DNA of 64,000 nucleotides from an uncultured Lachnospiraceae bacterium (GCA_905199445.1 CAJKGK010000003.1:62001-126000), one strand, 5' to 3'. Shown: positions 53,053 to 61,504, counted from the first letter of the stretch. The notes: generated from the sequence alone by a model not told the origin. Numbers and translations: made by a program.

Positions 53053-53796
53053 TCATCCCATATACATGCCGCCGTCTACGCTGATCGTCTGACCGGTAAT
53101 GTAGCGTGCCTCATCGGATGCCAGAAATACCACTGCTTCTGCAACATCTTCCGGTTCACCCATAAACCCCAGGGGAATCATCCGACACATAGATGTTTTA
53201 ATATCTTCAGACAGCACCGCTGTCATATCCGTCTGAATAAATCCCGGTGCAACGGCATTGACCGTAATATGCCGGCTGGCCAGTTCCCTGGCGGCCGACA
53301 TCGTCAGACCGATAACCCCAGCCTTTGAAGCGGCATAGTTGGCCTGCCCGGCATTTCCCATCCGTCCCACAACCGATGAAAGATTAATAATTCTTCCGCT
53401 TCTTTGCTTAATCATAGGGCGCGCCACATGCTTTATACAATTAAATGTTCCTTTTAAATTCGTATCCATAACCGCATCAAAATCGGCTTCACTCATTCCC
53501 ATGAGCAATGTATCTCTTGTAATTCCTGCATTATTCACAAGAATATCTATTCTTTTATAATTTTCAATCACCCAGGCCATCATAGCCTTCACTGCCCCAT
53601 GATCAGCCACATTACAGCCATAGCTGACTGCCCGTCCGCCGACGTTTAAAATATCTTCAACAACCGCTTCAGCAGCTGCCTTTGAACCATGATAGTTCAC
53701 AATCACAAAGGCACCCTGGCCAGCCAGCTTTTTGGCTACTGCACAGCCAATCCCCCGGCTGGCACCGGTCACAAGTGCAACTTTTCCTGTAAGCAT
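53053..53796 (-). CDS. fabG: 3-oxoacyl-ACP reductase
   Basis: NADPH-dependent short-chain dehydrogenase. The TGASRGIG nucleotide motif is near residue 10-17, NNAGIT follows, and the catalytic Ser-Tyr-Lys are in NLSSVVGRMG and YAASKAG. 247 residues. GGAGG precedes the ATG. The 78-bp gap to fabD holds two 24-bp imperfect direct repeats spaced 30 bp. Confidence 0.96.
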   Translation of the reverse strand: MLTGKVALVTGASRGIGCAVAKKLAGQGAFVIVNYHGSKAAAEAVVEDILNVGGRAVSYGCNVADHGAVKAMMAWVIENYKRIDILVNNAGITRDTLLMGMSEADFDAVMDTNLKGTFNCIKHVARPMIKQRSGRIINLSSVVGRMGNAGQANYAASKAGVIGLTMSAARELASRHITVNAVAPGFIQTDMTAVLSEDIKTSMCRMIPLGFMGEPEDVAEAVVFLASDEARYITGQTISVDGGMYMG

Positions 53797-53812
53797 AAGC
53801 GCCTCCTGTTCT

Positions 53813-53866
53813 TTTAAAATTTCAACGTCTAAAGCCTCATTATTTAAAGTTTCAGCTTTTAAAGCT
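53813..53866. repeat. Two imperfect 24-bp direct repeats between fabD and fabG
   Basis: TTTAAAATTTCAACGTCTAA(AGCC) at 53813-53836 and TTTAAAGTTTCAGCTTTTAA(AGCT) at 53843-53866 start exactly 30 bp apart, with a partial third TTAAAGCT behind. The meaning is unknown. Confidence 0.5.
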
Positions 53867-53874
53867 TTGTTTGC

Positions 53875-54786
53875 TTAAAGCTCCAGTTTTTCCAGATCCT
53901 GGACTTTTTCAATATTAATCATCTTCACACTGCGGTCAATTCGTTTCATAAATCCTGCCAGCGTTTGGCCCGGACCAATCTCCACGAAAGTGTTCACGCC
54001 TTCAGCCAGCATTGTACGAATACTCTGTTCCCAGCGCACACTGCTGGATACCTGACGCACAAGCAGCGGTTTAATGTCACTGATTTCATTCACATACGTT
54101 CCGGTCGTATTGGACACATAAGGAATATCCGAATCCATGAGGATCACTGGCTCTAAAACCGCTTTCAGACGTGCACCGGCACCTTGAAGCATAGACGAAT
54201 GAAACGGACCGCTCACCTTTAAAGGCATCACCCGCTTTGCCCCTGCTGCCAGAAGCTGCTGACCTGCATCCGTAACGGCCTGCAGTTCACCGGAAATAAC
54301 AACCTGTCCGGGGCAGTTAAAATTAGCCGGTTCTACTATACCAGCAACACCTGCACACACCTTTTCCACGGTTGCGCCGTCCAGTCCCATTACAGCCGCC
54401 ATGGCACCGCCGTGGGGAACAGCTTCCTGCATAAATATTCCACGCTGACGCACCACCGCCATCGCCTCACGGGGGGATATTTTTTCTGAAGCTACCAAAG
54501 CTGCATATTCCCCAAGACTTAACCCGGCACTCACCGTGGGACGCGCCCCAAGACTTTTAACAGCAGCAAGCATGGCCAGTTCTGTTGTCAAAAGAGCAAT
54601 TTGTGTATATTCTGTAATATTCAGATCTTCATTTTTTTCGAAACAAAGCCCCCCAATATCCAGCCCTGTAACGTCGCAGGCCAGATCATAGATTGCTCTG
54701 CTCTCTTTAAATGTATCGTAAAAATCCTTTCCCATGCCCGTATACTGAGCACCCTGTCCGGGAAATATAAACGCTGTATGTTTCAT
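53875..54786 (-). CDS. fabD: Malonyl-CoA:ACP transacylase
   Basis: Loads malonyl units on ACP. FIFPGQGAQYTGMGKDFYD at the N-terminus, nucleophile serine in AGLSLGEYAAL and histidine in GPFHSSML are present. 303 residues. The 93-bp gap before it contains a terminator-like hairpin and a FabT-like box, so its level may be set separately from fabK. Confidence 0.96.
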   Translation of the reverse strand: MKHTAFIFPGQGAQYTGMGKDFYDTFKESRAIYDLACDVTGLDIGGLCFEKNEDLNITEYTQIALLTTELAMLAAVKSLGARPTVSAGLSLGEYAALVASEKISPREAMAVVRQRGIFMQEAVPHGGAMAAVMGLDGATVEKVCAGVAGIVEPANFNCPGQVVISGELQAVTDAGQQLLAAGAKRVMPLKVSGPFHSSMLQGAGARLKAVLEPVILMDSDIPYVSNTTGTYVNEISDIKPLLVRQVSSSVRWEQSIRTMLAEGVNTFVEIGPGQTLAGFMKRIDRSVKMINIEKVQDLEKLEL

Positions 54787-54802
54787 TTTTTCACCTAATT
54801 AC

Positions 54803-54815
54803 TTTGATATTCAAA
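54803..54815. promoter_or_regulatory. FabT-like operator between fabK and fabD
   Basis: TTTGATATTCAAA, a perfect TTTGA-N3-TCAAA dyad, 17 nt before fabD and identical in all 13 bases to the box at 56127-56139. It resembles the published MarR-family FabT site of streptococci (TTTGATTATCAAA). No such regulator gene is in the window. Confidence 0.65.
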
Positions 54816-54824
54816 CTATTTATT

Positions 54825-54858
54825 TAAAAATCAGCGGCTGCGCTTTATATGCAGCCGC
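54825..54858 (-). terminator. Terminator-like attenuator between fabK and fabD
   Basis: GCGGCTGC (54858-54851) and GCAGCCGC (54841-54834) form an 8-bp GC-rich stem, followed by TGATTTTTAAAT on the minus strand. It is inside the operon, so it should give partial termination. Confidence 0.65.
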
Positions 54859-54879
54859 CATTTCTTTACCTGCAACATA

Positions 54880-55824
54880 TTACTGCACCAATGACTTAAA
54901 TCCAAGCTCAATAACGGTTTGGCACTCAGAAATTATCTCCTGAACAATCTCTCTGCATGTCTGCTGTTTGGAAACAAGACCTGCAATCTGTCCGGCCATC
55001 ATAGATCCGCCTTTAACGTCCCCATCGATAACAGCCTTTTTAAGACTTCCCAGTGTCAGAAGTTCCAATTCCTCAAATGTGGCACCTTCTTTTTCCATCT
55101 TCAGATAAGCCTTCGTCATGGGATTTCTCAGGCATCGGATCGGATGACCAAAGCTTCGGCCTGTAACCTGCGTATCAATATCACCGGCCTTTGCCACCTT
55201 ATCTTTATAGTTCTGATGAATGTTGGTTTCGGAAGCCAGCAAAAAGCGTGTCCCCATCTGAACAGCCTGGGCCCCCAGCATCAAAGCTGCTGCCATCCCC
55301 CGGCCATCTCCAATGCCGCCTGCAGCAATCACCGGAATACTCACCGCATCCACAACCTGGGGAACTAAAGCCATCGTGGTCAATTCCCCTATATGCCCAC
55401 CGGATTCCATGCCTTCGGCGACAAGGGCATCCGCACCACAGCGTTCCATACGTCTGGCCAGAGCGACACTGGCTACGACAGGAATAACCTTCACTCCCGC
55501 CCTCTTCCACATCGACATATATTTTTCAGGACTGCCTGCACCTGTAGTCACGACTTTAACGCCCAGATCAACCACAGCCTGAGCAATGGCATCCGCTTCA
55601 GGATTTAACAGCATAATATTGACACCGAAAGGTTTATCCGTCAGCTTCTGACAGGCTTCAATCTGTTCCCTTACAAAGGATGCAGGTGCTCCCCCTGCAC
55701 CGATCAGCCCCAGACCGCCGGCCTCAGAAACGGCTGCAGCCAGATGGTAATCAGCCACCCAGGCCATGCCGCCCTGAATCACCGGATATTCAATCCCCAG
55801 AAGTTCCGTAATTTTGGTCTTCAT
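54880..55824 (-). CDS. fabK: Enoyl-ACP reductase II (FMN-dependent)
   Basis: Reduces the enoyl-ACP double bond, replacing FabI. The 314-residue TIM barrel begins ITELLGIEYPVIQGGMAWVAD and shows KVVTTGAGSPEKYM, VAEGMESGGHIGELTTMALV, IAAGGIGDGRGMAAALMLGA and the family-specific VTGRSFGHPIRCLRN. Its Shine-Dalgarno lies within the last codons of acpP, whose stop is 3 bp before the fabK ATG, so the two are tightly coupled. Confidence 0.95.
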   Translation of the reverse strand: MKTKITELLGIEYPVIQGGMAWVADYHLAAAVSEAGGLGLIGAGGAPASFVREQIEACQKLTDKPFGVNIMLLNPEADAIAQAVVDLGVKVVTTGAGSPEKYMSMWKRAGVKVIPVVASVALARRMERCGADALVAEGMESGGHIGELTTMALVPQVVDAVSIPVIAAGGIGDGRGMAAALMLGAQAVQMGTRFLLASETNIHQNYKDKVAKAGDIDTQVTGRSFGHPIRCLRNPMTKAYLKMEKEGATFEELELLTLGSLKKAVIDGDVKGGSMMAGQIAGLVSKQQTCREIVQEIISECQTVIELGFKSLVQ

Positions 55825-55827
55825 GCA

Positions 55828-56061
55828 TTATTCCTCGATACCCTGGGTTTTCAGATATTCGATTACAGCACCAACAGTTGTAATTTTTTCCAGTTCTTCT
55901 GTAGGAATTTCAATGCCGTATTCATCTTCAAGATTCATAACAAGTTCAAATAAGTCAAGGGAATCAGCACCAAGATCATCCTTAAAAGATGCCTCCATGG
56001 TTACTTCTTCCGGATCAACGCTTAACTGTTCTGCAATAATTGCCTGAATTTTTTCAAACAT
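55828..56061 (-). CDS. acpP: Acyl carrier protein
   Basis: A 77-residue acidic helical protein. The phosphopantetheine serine is Ser34 in LGADSLDLFELVM. Start at 56061 behind GGAG at 10 nt; a longer frame from 56085 includes that site. It is the first gene of the fatty-acid operon, which here begins without fabH and without a fabT-type regulator gene. Confidence 0.96.
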   Translation of the reverse strand: MFEKIQAIIAEQLSVDPEEVTMEASFKDDLGADSLDLFELVMNLEDEYGIEIPTEELEKITTVGAVIEYLKTQGIEE

Positions 56062-56126
56062 AAATAAATTTCTCCTTTTAATCATTTACTATGAAAACAC
56101 CGCTTTATCACAGTGCCTTTATATGC

Positions 56127-56139
56127 TTTGATATTCAAA
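56127..56139. promoter_or_regulatory. FabT-like operator at the acpP promoter
   Basis: TTTGATATTCAAA, identical to the box before fabD. It touches the last base of the proximal -10 element and covers the expected start point, an ideal place for repression. Confidence 0.7.
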
Positions 56140-56166
56140 GTATATCATTTTTTACAACGATGTCAA
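56139..56166 (-). promoter_or_regulatory. Proximal promoter of the fatty-acid operon
   Basis: Perfect TTGACA (56166-56161), 16-bp spacer, TATACT (56144-56139) on the minus strand, about 80 nt before acpP and overlapped by the FabT-like box. Confidence 0.8.
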
Positions 56167-56216
56167 CTGTTTTTTTCCCGTTTTATTCATATCCTGGCCA
56201 TCGGATGGTCATAAAT

Positions 56217-56245
56217 ATTATAACGTATCTCTTTTAAAACCTCAA
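56217..56245 (-). promoter_or_regulatory. Distal promoter of the fatty-acid operon
   Basis: TTGAGG (56245-56240), 17-bp spacer, perfect TATAAT (56222-56217). It lies just after the DUF218 stop codon, 73 bp upstream of the proximal promoter and outside the FabT-like box. Confidence 0.65.
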
Positions 56246-56263
56246 CTATTTTCGGCCGTCCCC

Positions 56264-57112
56264 TCAGATCTGCCCGCATATTTTATACTTGAGTATGGCA
56301 AAAAATTCCCTTACATAAAAATTAAGCATCAGGACCCGACCACTTTTACTGGCCAGTCCAAAAACAGAAGCCACACCGGCCTTTTTAGCAATACACCGGC
56401 CGCGATAAATATGAAAACCACACGTGACAATAACAAATGTCTTGTCTTTTTTACATAACTTTAAGCTATTTTCAATATTCTGAAATGTATTGCGGGAAGC
56501 AGATTCTTGAAGCACCCGTTTTTCATGAATCCCGTATTGTTTCATCAAACCTGCCATACACTCAGCCTCCGTCATATCTTCACCCGGCCCCTGGCCGCCA
56601 CACACAATAGCCATTGCTGACGGATTTTCCTTTAAATAAGACACAGCCGCATCTACGCGCCGTATCATAGAACGTGTTGGCACACGTCCCTTCACCTGTG
56701 CCCCCAGTACAATCACATATTCAGCGCCTTTTGGAGGCTTTTCCAGTGCAGCACCAATCATCTGCAGTTCCACTGCCATAAAAATCAGACAAAAGCCCAA
56801 AAGCAGGCTCCAAAAGGCCATCATCCAGCCCCGGTCAATTACAATCTGTCCGGATTTTTCCAAAACGGAAATCCCAAAGACAGCAAAACCGCCAAGTCCG
56901 CACAGCAGCCAGAAAGCAGAAAAAGAAGTTCTAAAACCTGAATAAAAAATAATAATGAGATAATAAACCAAACACAGGCCACCGGCCACCGCAAATCCCA
57001 GCATTTCCCACCTCCGTTTTTTAATCAGTCTAACAGCCTCTGCGGCTTCTGTCAAACAACACATTTCCAAAGCCGGTGTGCGAAAATTTGGTTTAAATTC
57101 AAAAAAATTCAT
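56264..57112 (-). CDS. YdcF/SanA-type DUF218 membrane protein
   Basis: A 282-residue protein. About four hydrophobic segments occupy residues 40-125, followed by a DUF218 domain outside: EYVIVLGAQVKGRVPTRSMIRRVDAA, VCGGQGPGEDMTEAECM, ESASRNTFQNIENS and FVIVTCGFHIYRG. DUF218 proteins (SanA, ElyC, YdcF) are linked to envelope integrity and lipid-carrier use, but the reaction is unknown. It lies upstream of the fatty-acid operon on the same strand, which has its own promoters. Confidence 0.85.
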   Translation of the reverse strand: MNFFEFKPNFRTPALEMCCLTEAAEAVRLIKKRRWEMLGFAVAGGLCLVYYLIIIFYSGFRTSFSAFWLLCGLGGFAVFGISVLEKSGQIVIDRGWMMAFWSLLLGFCLIFMAVELQMIGAALEKPPKGAEYVIVLGAQVKGRVPTRSMIRRVDAAVSYLKENPSAMAIVCGGQGPGEDMTEAECMAGLMKQYGIHEKRVLQESASRNTFQNIENSLKLCKKDKTFVIVTCGFHIYRGRCIAKKAGVASVFGLASKSGRVLMLNFYVREFFAILKYKICGQI

Positions 57113-57229
57113 AAAATATCATACTTCAGGCAATATTAATAAAGTATTCAGAAAGAACCTCTTTATTTTTTTACGGAAATGAATTATAATAGCAAGAGAA
57201 AATATATCATGAATGGAAGGTGCCGAATA

Positions 57230-57616
57230 ATGAAAAAATTTCTGAAAGTATTTATGAAGACCGTTGCTATTGCTGCATCAGTCGCAGGTATTGCCTATGT
57301 TATAAAACAGATTCTTGACAAAAAGTCCGAGGCCGATGATTTTGATGACGACTTTGACGATGATTTCGATGATGATTTTGAAGACTTTGACAGTGAAGAA
57401 GAAACCTCCAGAGAATATGTAAGTATCAATATCCCTTCCGCAGATGAAATTAAAACAGCGGCAAAAGATATTAAAGATACTGCCAAAGAAGCTGCCGAAG
57501 ATGTCAAAGAAACGGTTAAAGATGCAGCCGGTGATGTCAAAGATGCCGTCAAAGATGCAGCAGATGATGTCAAAGAAAGTGTTGCTGACGCAGCAGATGA
57601 TTTATTGAACAAATAA
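57230..57616 (+). CDS. Membrane-anchored acidic protein with LEA-like 11-residue repeats
   Basis: A 128-residue protein. A short basic start and one hydrophobic helix (TVAIAASVAGIAYVIKQIL) are followed by an acidic stretch of repeated FDDD units, then four tandem 11-residue repeats of the form D(V/I)KxxxKDAAx encoded by four 33-bp units at 57467-57598. Such amphipathic 11-mers are typical of LEA and apolipoprotein-like proteins that lie on membranes or stabilise proteins under desiccation. GGAAGG decides the ATG at 57230. TATAAT is at 57185-57190, with a poor -35. The function is unknown; a role in stress or spores is a guess. Confidence 0.7.
   Translation: MKKFLKVFMKTVAIAASVAGIAYVIKQILDKKSEADDFDDDFDDDFDDDFEDFDSEEETSREYVSINIPSADEIKTAAKDIKDTAKEAAEDVKETVKDAAGDVKDAVKDAADDVKESVADAADDLLNK
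57467..57598 (+). repeat. Four tandem 33-bp coding repeats
   Basis: Units start at 57467, 57500, 57533 and 57566 and encode DIKDTAKEAAE, DVKETVKDAAG, DVKDAVKDAAD and DVKESVADAAD. Confidence 0.85.
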
Positions 57617-57624
57617 GATCTAAA

Positions 57625-57655
57625 AACCTGCCGGCATAAAACCGGCAGGTTTTTG
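57625..57655 (+). terminator. Intrinsic terminator
   Basis: AACCTGCCGG (57625-57634) pairs with CCGGCAGGTT (57642-57651), then TTTTG. It ends the repeat-protein gene. Confidence 0.88.
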
Positions 57656-57683
57656 TGCTTATAATTATCTAAAGGAAGGATGT

Positions 57684-58616
57684 ATGACGATGTGCGAAGA
57701 AAAAACACCAGTTACTGAATCAATGAAAGACTATGAAAAAGAACTTGAACAGTCATTCACAAAAATTAAGGAAGGCGACTTACTGTCCGGAACTGTGGCA
57801 GGTATTACAGATACAGAAGTCACTGTTGATCTTGGCCTGTACAGTGATGGTATCATTCCGCTTCAGGAACTGAGCAATGATCCTAAATTTTCCATCAAAG
57901 GCGACATTACTGTAGGTGAGCCCATCAAAGCTGTGGTTCTTTCCGAGGATAACGGTGAAGGCCATATTCTGCTCTCCAAGAAACAGGCCGATGATATCCT
58001 GGCATGGGATGATTTAAAAGAATTGATGGATCAGGGCACTGTCCTTACATTGAAAATCGGCGGTGTTGTCAACGGCGGTGTGATTACATATGTTCACGGC
58101 ATCCGTGGCTTTATCCCAGCCTCACACCTGGCGCTGAGCTATGTGGAAGATCTGAATACCTATCTGAATCAGACCGTAGAAGCCAAAATTATCACTGTAG
58201 ACGCATCCAAAAAACGTCTTGTGCTCTCTGTCCGTGAGGTTCTCCGTGATCAAAAGGCCCAGGAAAAACAGGAAAAATTTGCCCGTATTCAGATTGGTGA
58301 CATCATGGAAGGCAAGGTTGAAAATATTACTGGCTATGGTGCATTTATCGATTTGGGTGAAGGTCTTTCTGGCCTTGTCCACATTTCCCAGATCAGCCAG
58401 AAGCGTATTCAATCCGTTCACGAAGTACTCAAAGAAGGCGATACGGTTAAAGTAAAAGTTATTGCCATCAAGGACGGCAAACTCAGTCTGAGTATCAAAG
58501 CCCTGCAGGACAAAGAGGAAATACCTGAAACTGCCGAAGAGACCTTTGATTATAAAGAAGACGGGCAGGCCGCTACAAGCCTTGCGGCACTGCTTTCCGG
58601 CCTTAAACTGAACTAA
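57684..58616 (+). CDS. S1-domain RNA-binding protein (ribosomal protein S1-like)
   Basis: A 310-residue protein with three S1 OB folds: GDLLSGTVAGITDTEVTVDLG (about 32-105), TLKIGGVVNGGVITYVHGIRG (about 115-185) and GDIMEGKVENITGYGAFIDLG (about 205-270). The third has the classical GYGAFIDLGEGLSGLVHIS. E. coli S1 has six domains; short versions like this are usual in Firmicutes, where they act as translation or RNA-decay factors. AAGGAAGG precedes the ATG. It is flanked by terminators, hence monocistronic. Confidence 0.92.
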   Translation: MTMCEEKTPVTESMKDYEKELEQSFTKIKEGDLLSGTVAGITDTEVTVDLGLYSDGIIPLQELSNDPKFSIKGDITVGEPIKAVVLSEDNGEGHILLSKKQADDILAWDDLKELMDQGTVLTLKIGGVVNGGVITYVHGIRGFIPASHLALSYVEDLNTYLNQTVEAKIITVDASKKRLVLSVREVLRDQKAQEKQEKFARIQIGDIMEGKVENITGYGAFIDLGEGLSGLVHISQISQKRIQSVHEVLKEGDTVKVKVIAIKDGKLSLSIKALQDKEEIPETAEETFDYKEDGQAATSLAALLSGLKLN

Positions 58617-58670
58617 TTCAGACAAAACAGCCATCCTGAACAGACGGATGAACGATAAAATGTTCCAACG

Positions 58671-58708
58671 GACAGAGTCTGCATCTTTGCAGGCTCTGTC
58701 TTTATTTT
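58671..58708 (+). terminator. Intrinsic terminator after the S1-like gene
   Basis: GACAGAGTCTGCA (58671-58683) pairs with TGCAGGCTCTGTC (58688-58700) with one mismatch, followed by TTTATTTT. It lies between convergent genes. Confidence 0.88.
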
Positions 58709-58738
58709 ACGGATCGATATGCCTGCTATTTTTTTAAA

Positions 58739-60724
58739 TTATTTTTTACAATACTTGTCCATCCACTCTGTAATCTCACGCAAACGGCGTATTCTGTTTT
58801 TAGGTTTTCCGCTTCTGGACAACTCATGATTCTCTCCATGGAAAAGCACAAGACGCGTGGGAACGCCTTTATTCATCAATGCCGTGGCCATCTGATAAGC
58901 CTCAAATACAGGACAGCGATAATCCTGATCAGAATGGATAAACAGGGTTGGAGTCACCGCATTTTTGGCATATTTTAAAGGCGAATGATACCACATTTTT
59001 TCCAGATTGGTTTCCAGATTTGCACCGCACTGGTCATTGGCAAACCGGGGACCAATATCACTGGCGCCTTCAAATCCAATCCAGTTGGCAATCGAACGTT
59101 GGGAAGCAACTGCTGCAAAACGATCTGTATGTCCAATCATCCAGTTACTCATAAAACCACCGTAGCTGCCTCCGGTTTCGCCTACTCGTTTTTCATCAAT
59201 CTCAGGATACCGTTTAAGAACCTGATCCATAAATGTCATGAGATCACTGTAATCAACGGTGCCGTACTTTCCCCGGATATCGGCAAATTCATTGCCCCTT
59301 CCGTCTGATCCCCTGGGATTTGTGTAGCATACAAAATAGCCGGCACCGGCCCATACCTGCATTTCATGAAAAAACACTTCTCCATAAACGGTTTTTGGAC
59401 CTCCGTGTATATCCAGAATTGCCGGATATTTTTTAGTCTGATCTTCGGGATCATAACCCATTGGATATAAAACCCAGCCGTCTAAAACAACACCATCATT
59501 TTCATATTGGAATTTATGGTAATTTGAAACATACTTTCCGTCCAGAGCAGCTTCATTGATCACAGACACCTGCTGTCCGTCAATATAAAGCTCCTGAAGC
59601 TTTGTTCCGTACATTCCGATCACAGCCGGTTTGTCTTTATAAAAATCCAGTCCATCAATGGAGCCCTCTGTATCAATCACGGTTGAAATATTACCGTTGG
59701 TATCCAAAACCGCCAAATGGGCAGCATTTCGTTCGGTATACACAAAATACAGCCGATCCTTATAAACTCGTGTACTGCTTCCGCCGCCCAGTCTGCAGTC
59801 TGAACCAACGGAAGAATAAAAATTCTGTTCCCACGGCGCCAGTAATTGAAGCTGCTGATCTTTAAGGACATAAAACTGCGGATTTTCATTGATGCCAAAA
59901 CGATCTCCCCGGGCCGCTGCCACCACAATTTTCCCGCCCAGATACCATGCCCCAAAGATGGCATACTGCCCCTGCTCCAGGGCAACAGATATTTTTTTAG
60001 ATGCTACATTAACTTCAAATATACCATCCTTATCCTCAGACACGGTTTCATAACGTCCGGCCACCATTAACAGTTTCTCATGATCCTGAGACAGCACAAG
60101 ATCATAAACATTGGTCAGTTCGTCTGTCAAAAACTCCCAGCGTCCCGTTGACGGTGTAAAGAACATAAGCCGTGTCCGTGTCCCATTTAAAAAGCCCTGT
60201 CCATTCAAATAAAAGGGAAGCTGAGTAATCACCTCCACAGCCGTATCTTCCTTCTTCTTTTCCAGAATACGGGCCTTATTCGCCTCGTCCGCTTCTGCCA
60301 TAACCGAAGTCTCACGGTTCCAGGAAATAAGCATGGCATAAAGATCATCATTGATTTTTTTCACACTGCTGACCACATAAGGGACCTCAAAGGCTTTCAC
60401 CGCCTCACCGCCATGGATGGAAATTTTGTAAAACACAGTAAATTCTTCGCCTTCAGCAGCCCGCTTTTTGTCCCGCTCATCTCGGCAGCCAGCAAATAAG
60501 ATTTCATCATCAGAGTCAAAAAAGAAAAAGCTCTCCTCATTTCCCGCAGTCAGCTGGCGTACTTTGCCATCATAAATCATTAAATTTCTGTTATAACTAT
60601 TTTTTTCCAGATCAGCCTGTGCACAGACAAAGGCCAGTGCCGTCTGAGACGGATTTGCCTCAAGACCGGACAAAAAACGGTAATTTACAAAATCTTCAAT
60701 TTTCAGTGGTGTTAATGAACACAT
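58739..60724 (-). CDS. S9 family (prolyl oligopeptidase-type) peptidase
   Basis: A 661-residue cytoplasmic peptidase: N-terminal beta-propeller of about 380 residues, then an alpha/beta hydrolase. Catalytic serine in GGSYGGFMSNWM, aspartate in FIHSDQDYRCPV, histidine in FHGENHELSR; the acylaminoacyl-peptidase-like DIHGGPKTVYGE and TNPRGSDGRG are present. It probably trims short peptides. Start at 60724, GTGAGG 6 nt before; a GTG four codons upstream is part of that site. It follows the PHP gene by 39 bp. Confidence 0.93.
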   Translation of the reverse strand: MCSLTPLKIEDFVNYRFLSGLEANPSQTALAFVCAQADLEKNSYNRNLMIYDGKVRQLTAGNEESFFFFDSDDEILFAGCRDERDKKRAAEGEEFTVFYKISIHGGEAVKAFEVPYVVSSVKKINDDLYAMLISWNRETSVMAEADEANKARILEKKKEDTAVEVITQLPFYLNGQGFLNGTRTRLMFFTPSTGRWEFLTDELTNVYDLVLSQDHEKLLMVAGRYETVSEDKDGIFEVNVASKKISVALEQGQYAIFGAWYLGGKIVVAAARGDRFGINENPQFYVLKDQQLQLLAPWEQNFYSSVGSDCRLGGGSSTRVYKDRLYFVYTERNAAHLAVLDTNGNISTVIDTEGSIDGLDFYKDKPAVIGMYGTKLQELYIDGQQVSVINEAALDGKYVSNYHKFQYENDGVVLDGWVLYPMGYDPEDQTKKYPAILDIHGGPKTVYGEVFFHEMQVWAGAGYFVCYTNPRGSDGRGNEFADIRGKYGTVDYSDLMTFMDQVLKRYPEIDEKRVGETGGSYGGFMSNWMIGHTDRFAAVASQRSIANWIGFEGASDIGPRFANDQCGANLETNLEKMWYHSPLKYAKNAVTPTLFIHSDQDYRCPVFEAYQMATALMNKGVPTRLVLFHGENHELSRSGKPKNRIRRLREITEWMDKYCKK

Positions 60725-60763
60725 ATAGTTCCTCACTTTCCGGCTATTCTCTTAACCTTTTTA

Positions 60764-61504
60764 TTAAAACTCATAAAAACCAGACCGATTTTTCTTGTGA
60801 GCCAGGGTATCCCACAAAAGTTCCCGATGACTATTGACAATCAGCCGATCTGGAAAATCAGCTTCCCGAATGACCTCCCCGGCAAACGGAAATTTTCCCA
60901 CATCGCCTGAAAAATGAGCATCGCTGCCCAAAATAACAGGGACATTATATGCCTTACATAATTTCAGCATCGTCAGATCATGATCTCTTGTATTTTTTCT
61001 AAACCCGGCAGGATTTAAAGAAGCATTATTAATTTCCAGCAGGGTGTGATATTTTCCTGCTGCATGAACTACCTTTTCATAATCCACCGGATACCGTCCG
61101 TCATCAGGATGACCAATAATATCAATACATGGATTTTTAATGGCATTTAAATAAGCCCGGGTATTATCCTCCATACTTGACGGCGCCATACAGGGCGTAT
61201 GAAGGCTTGCAATAGTAATGTCCAGTTTTTCCAGCACCTCCTGGGGCAAGTCCACCTGGCCGTCTGGATTCATAATATTAAGCTCGCTGCCAAACATAAG
61301 ATGGACACCTTCCATGACTCTGGGAATAACCTTGAAATTCTGGAAATAATACAGGTGGCAGGTTCCCGGCATCATCGGTGCATGTTCTGTGATCCCCAGC
61401 AGTTTAAGGCCTGATTGCGCCGCCGCATGAGCCATTTCCGTGATGGTACTGTATGCGTGGCCGCTGGCCAATGTATGTGTATGCATATCAAGTATGTATT
61501 TCAT
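60764..61504 (-). CDS. PHP-domain phosphoesterase, YcdX type
   Basis: A 246-residue metal-dependent phosphoesterase. Histidine motifs of the PHP fold are visible: DMHTHTLASGHAYSTI, GITEHAPMMPG, ASLHTPC, DIIGHPDDGR and LGSDAHFSGDVGKF. Known YcdX-like enzymes hydrolyse small phosphate esters; the substrate is unknown. Its ATG directly follows the OLD-gene stop (TGAATG), so translation is coupled to that nuclease. Confidence 0.9.
   Translation of the reverse strand: MKYILDMHTHTLASGHAYSTITEMAHAAAQSGLKLLGITEHAPMMPGTCHLYYFQNFKVIPRVMEGVHLMFGSELNIMNPDGQVDLPQEVLEKLDITIASLHTPCMAPSSMEDNTRAYLNAIKNPCIDIIGHPDDGRYPVDYEKVVHAAGKYHTLLEINNASLNPAGFRKNTRDHDLTMLKLCKAYNVPVILGSDAHFSGDVGKFPFAGEVIREADFPDRLIVNSHRELLWDTLAHKKNRSGFYEF

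Noticed and set aside
57467..57598. CRISPR-like array
   Set aside because: The 33-bp units are tandem coding repeats without spacers.
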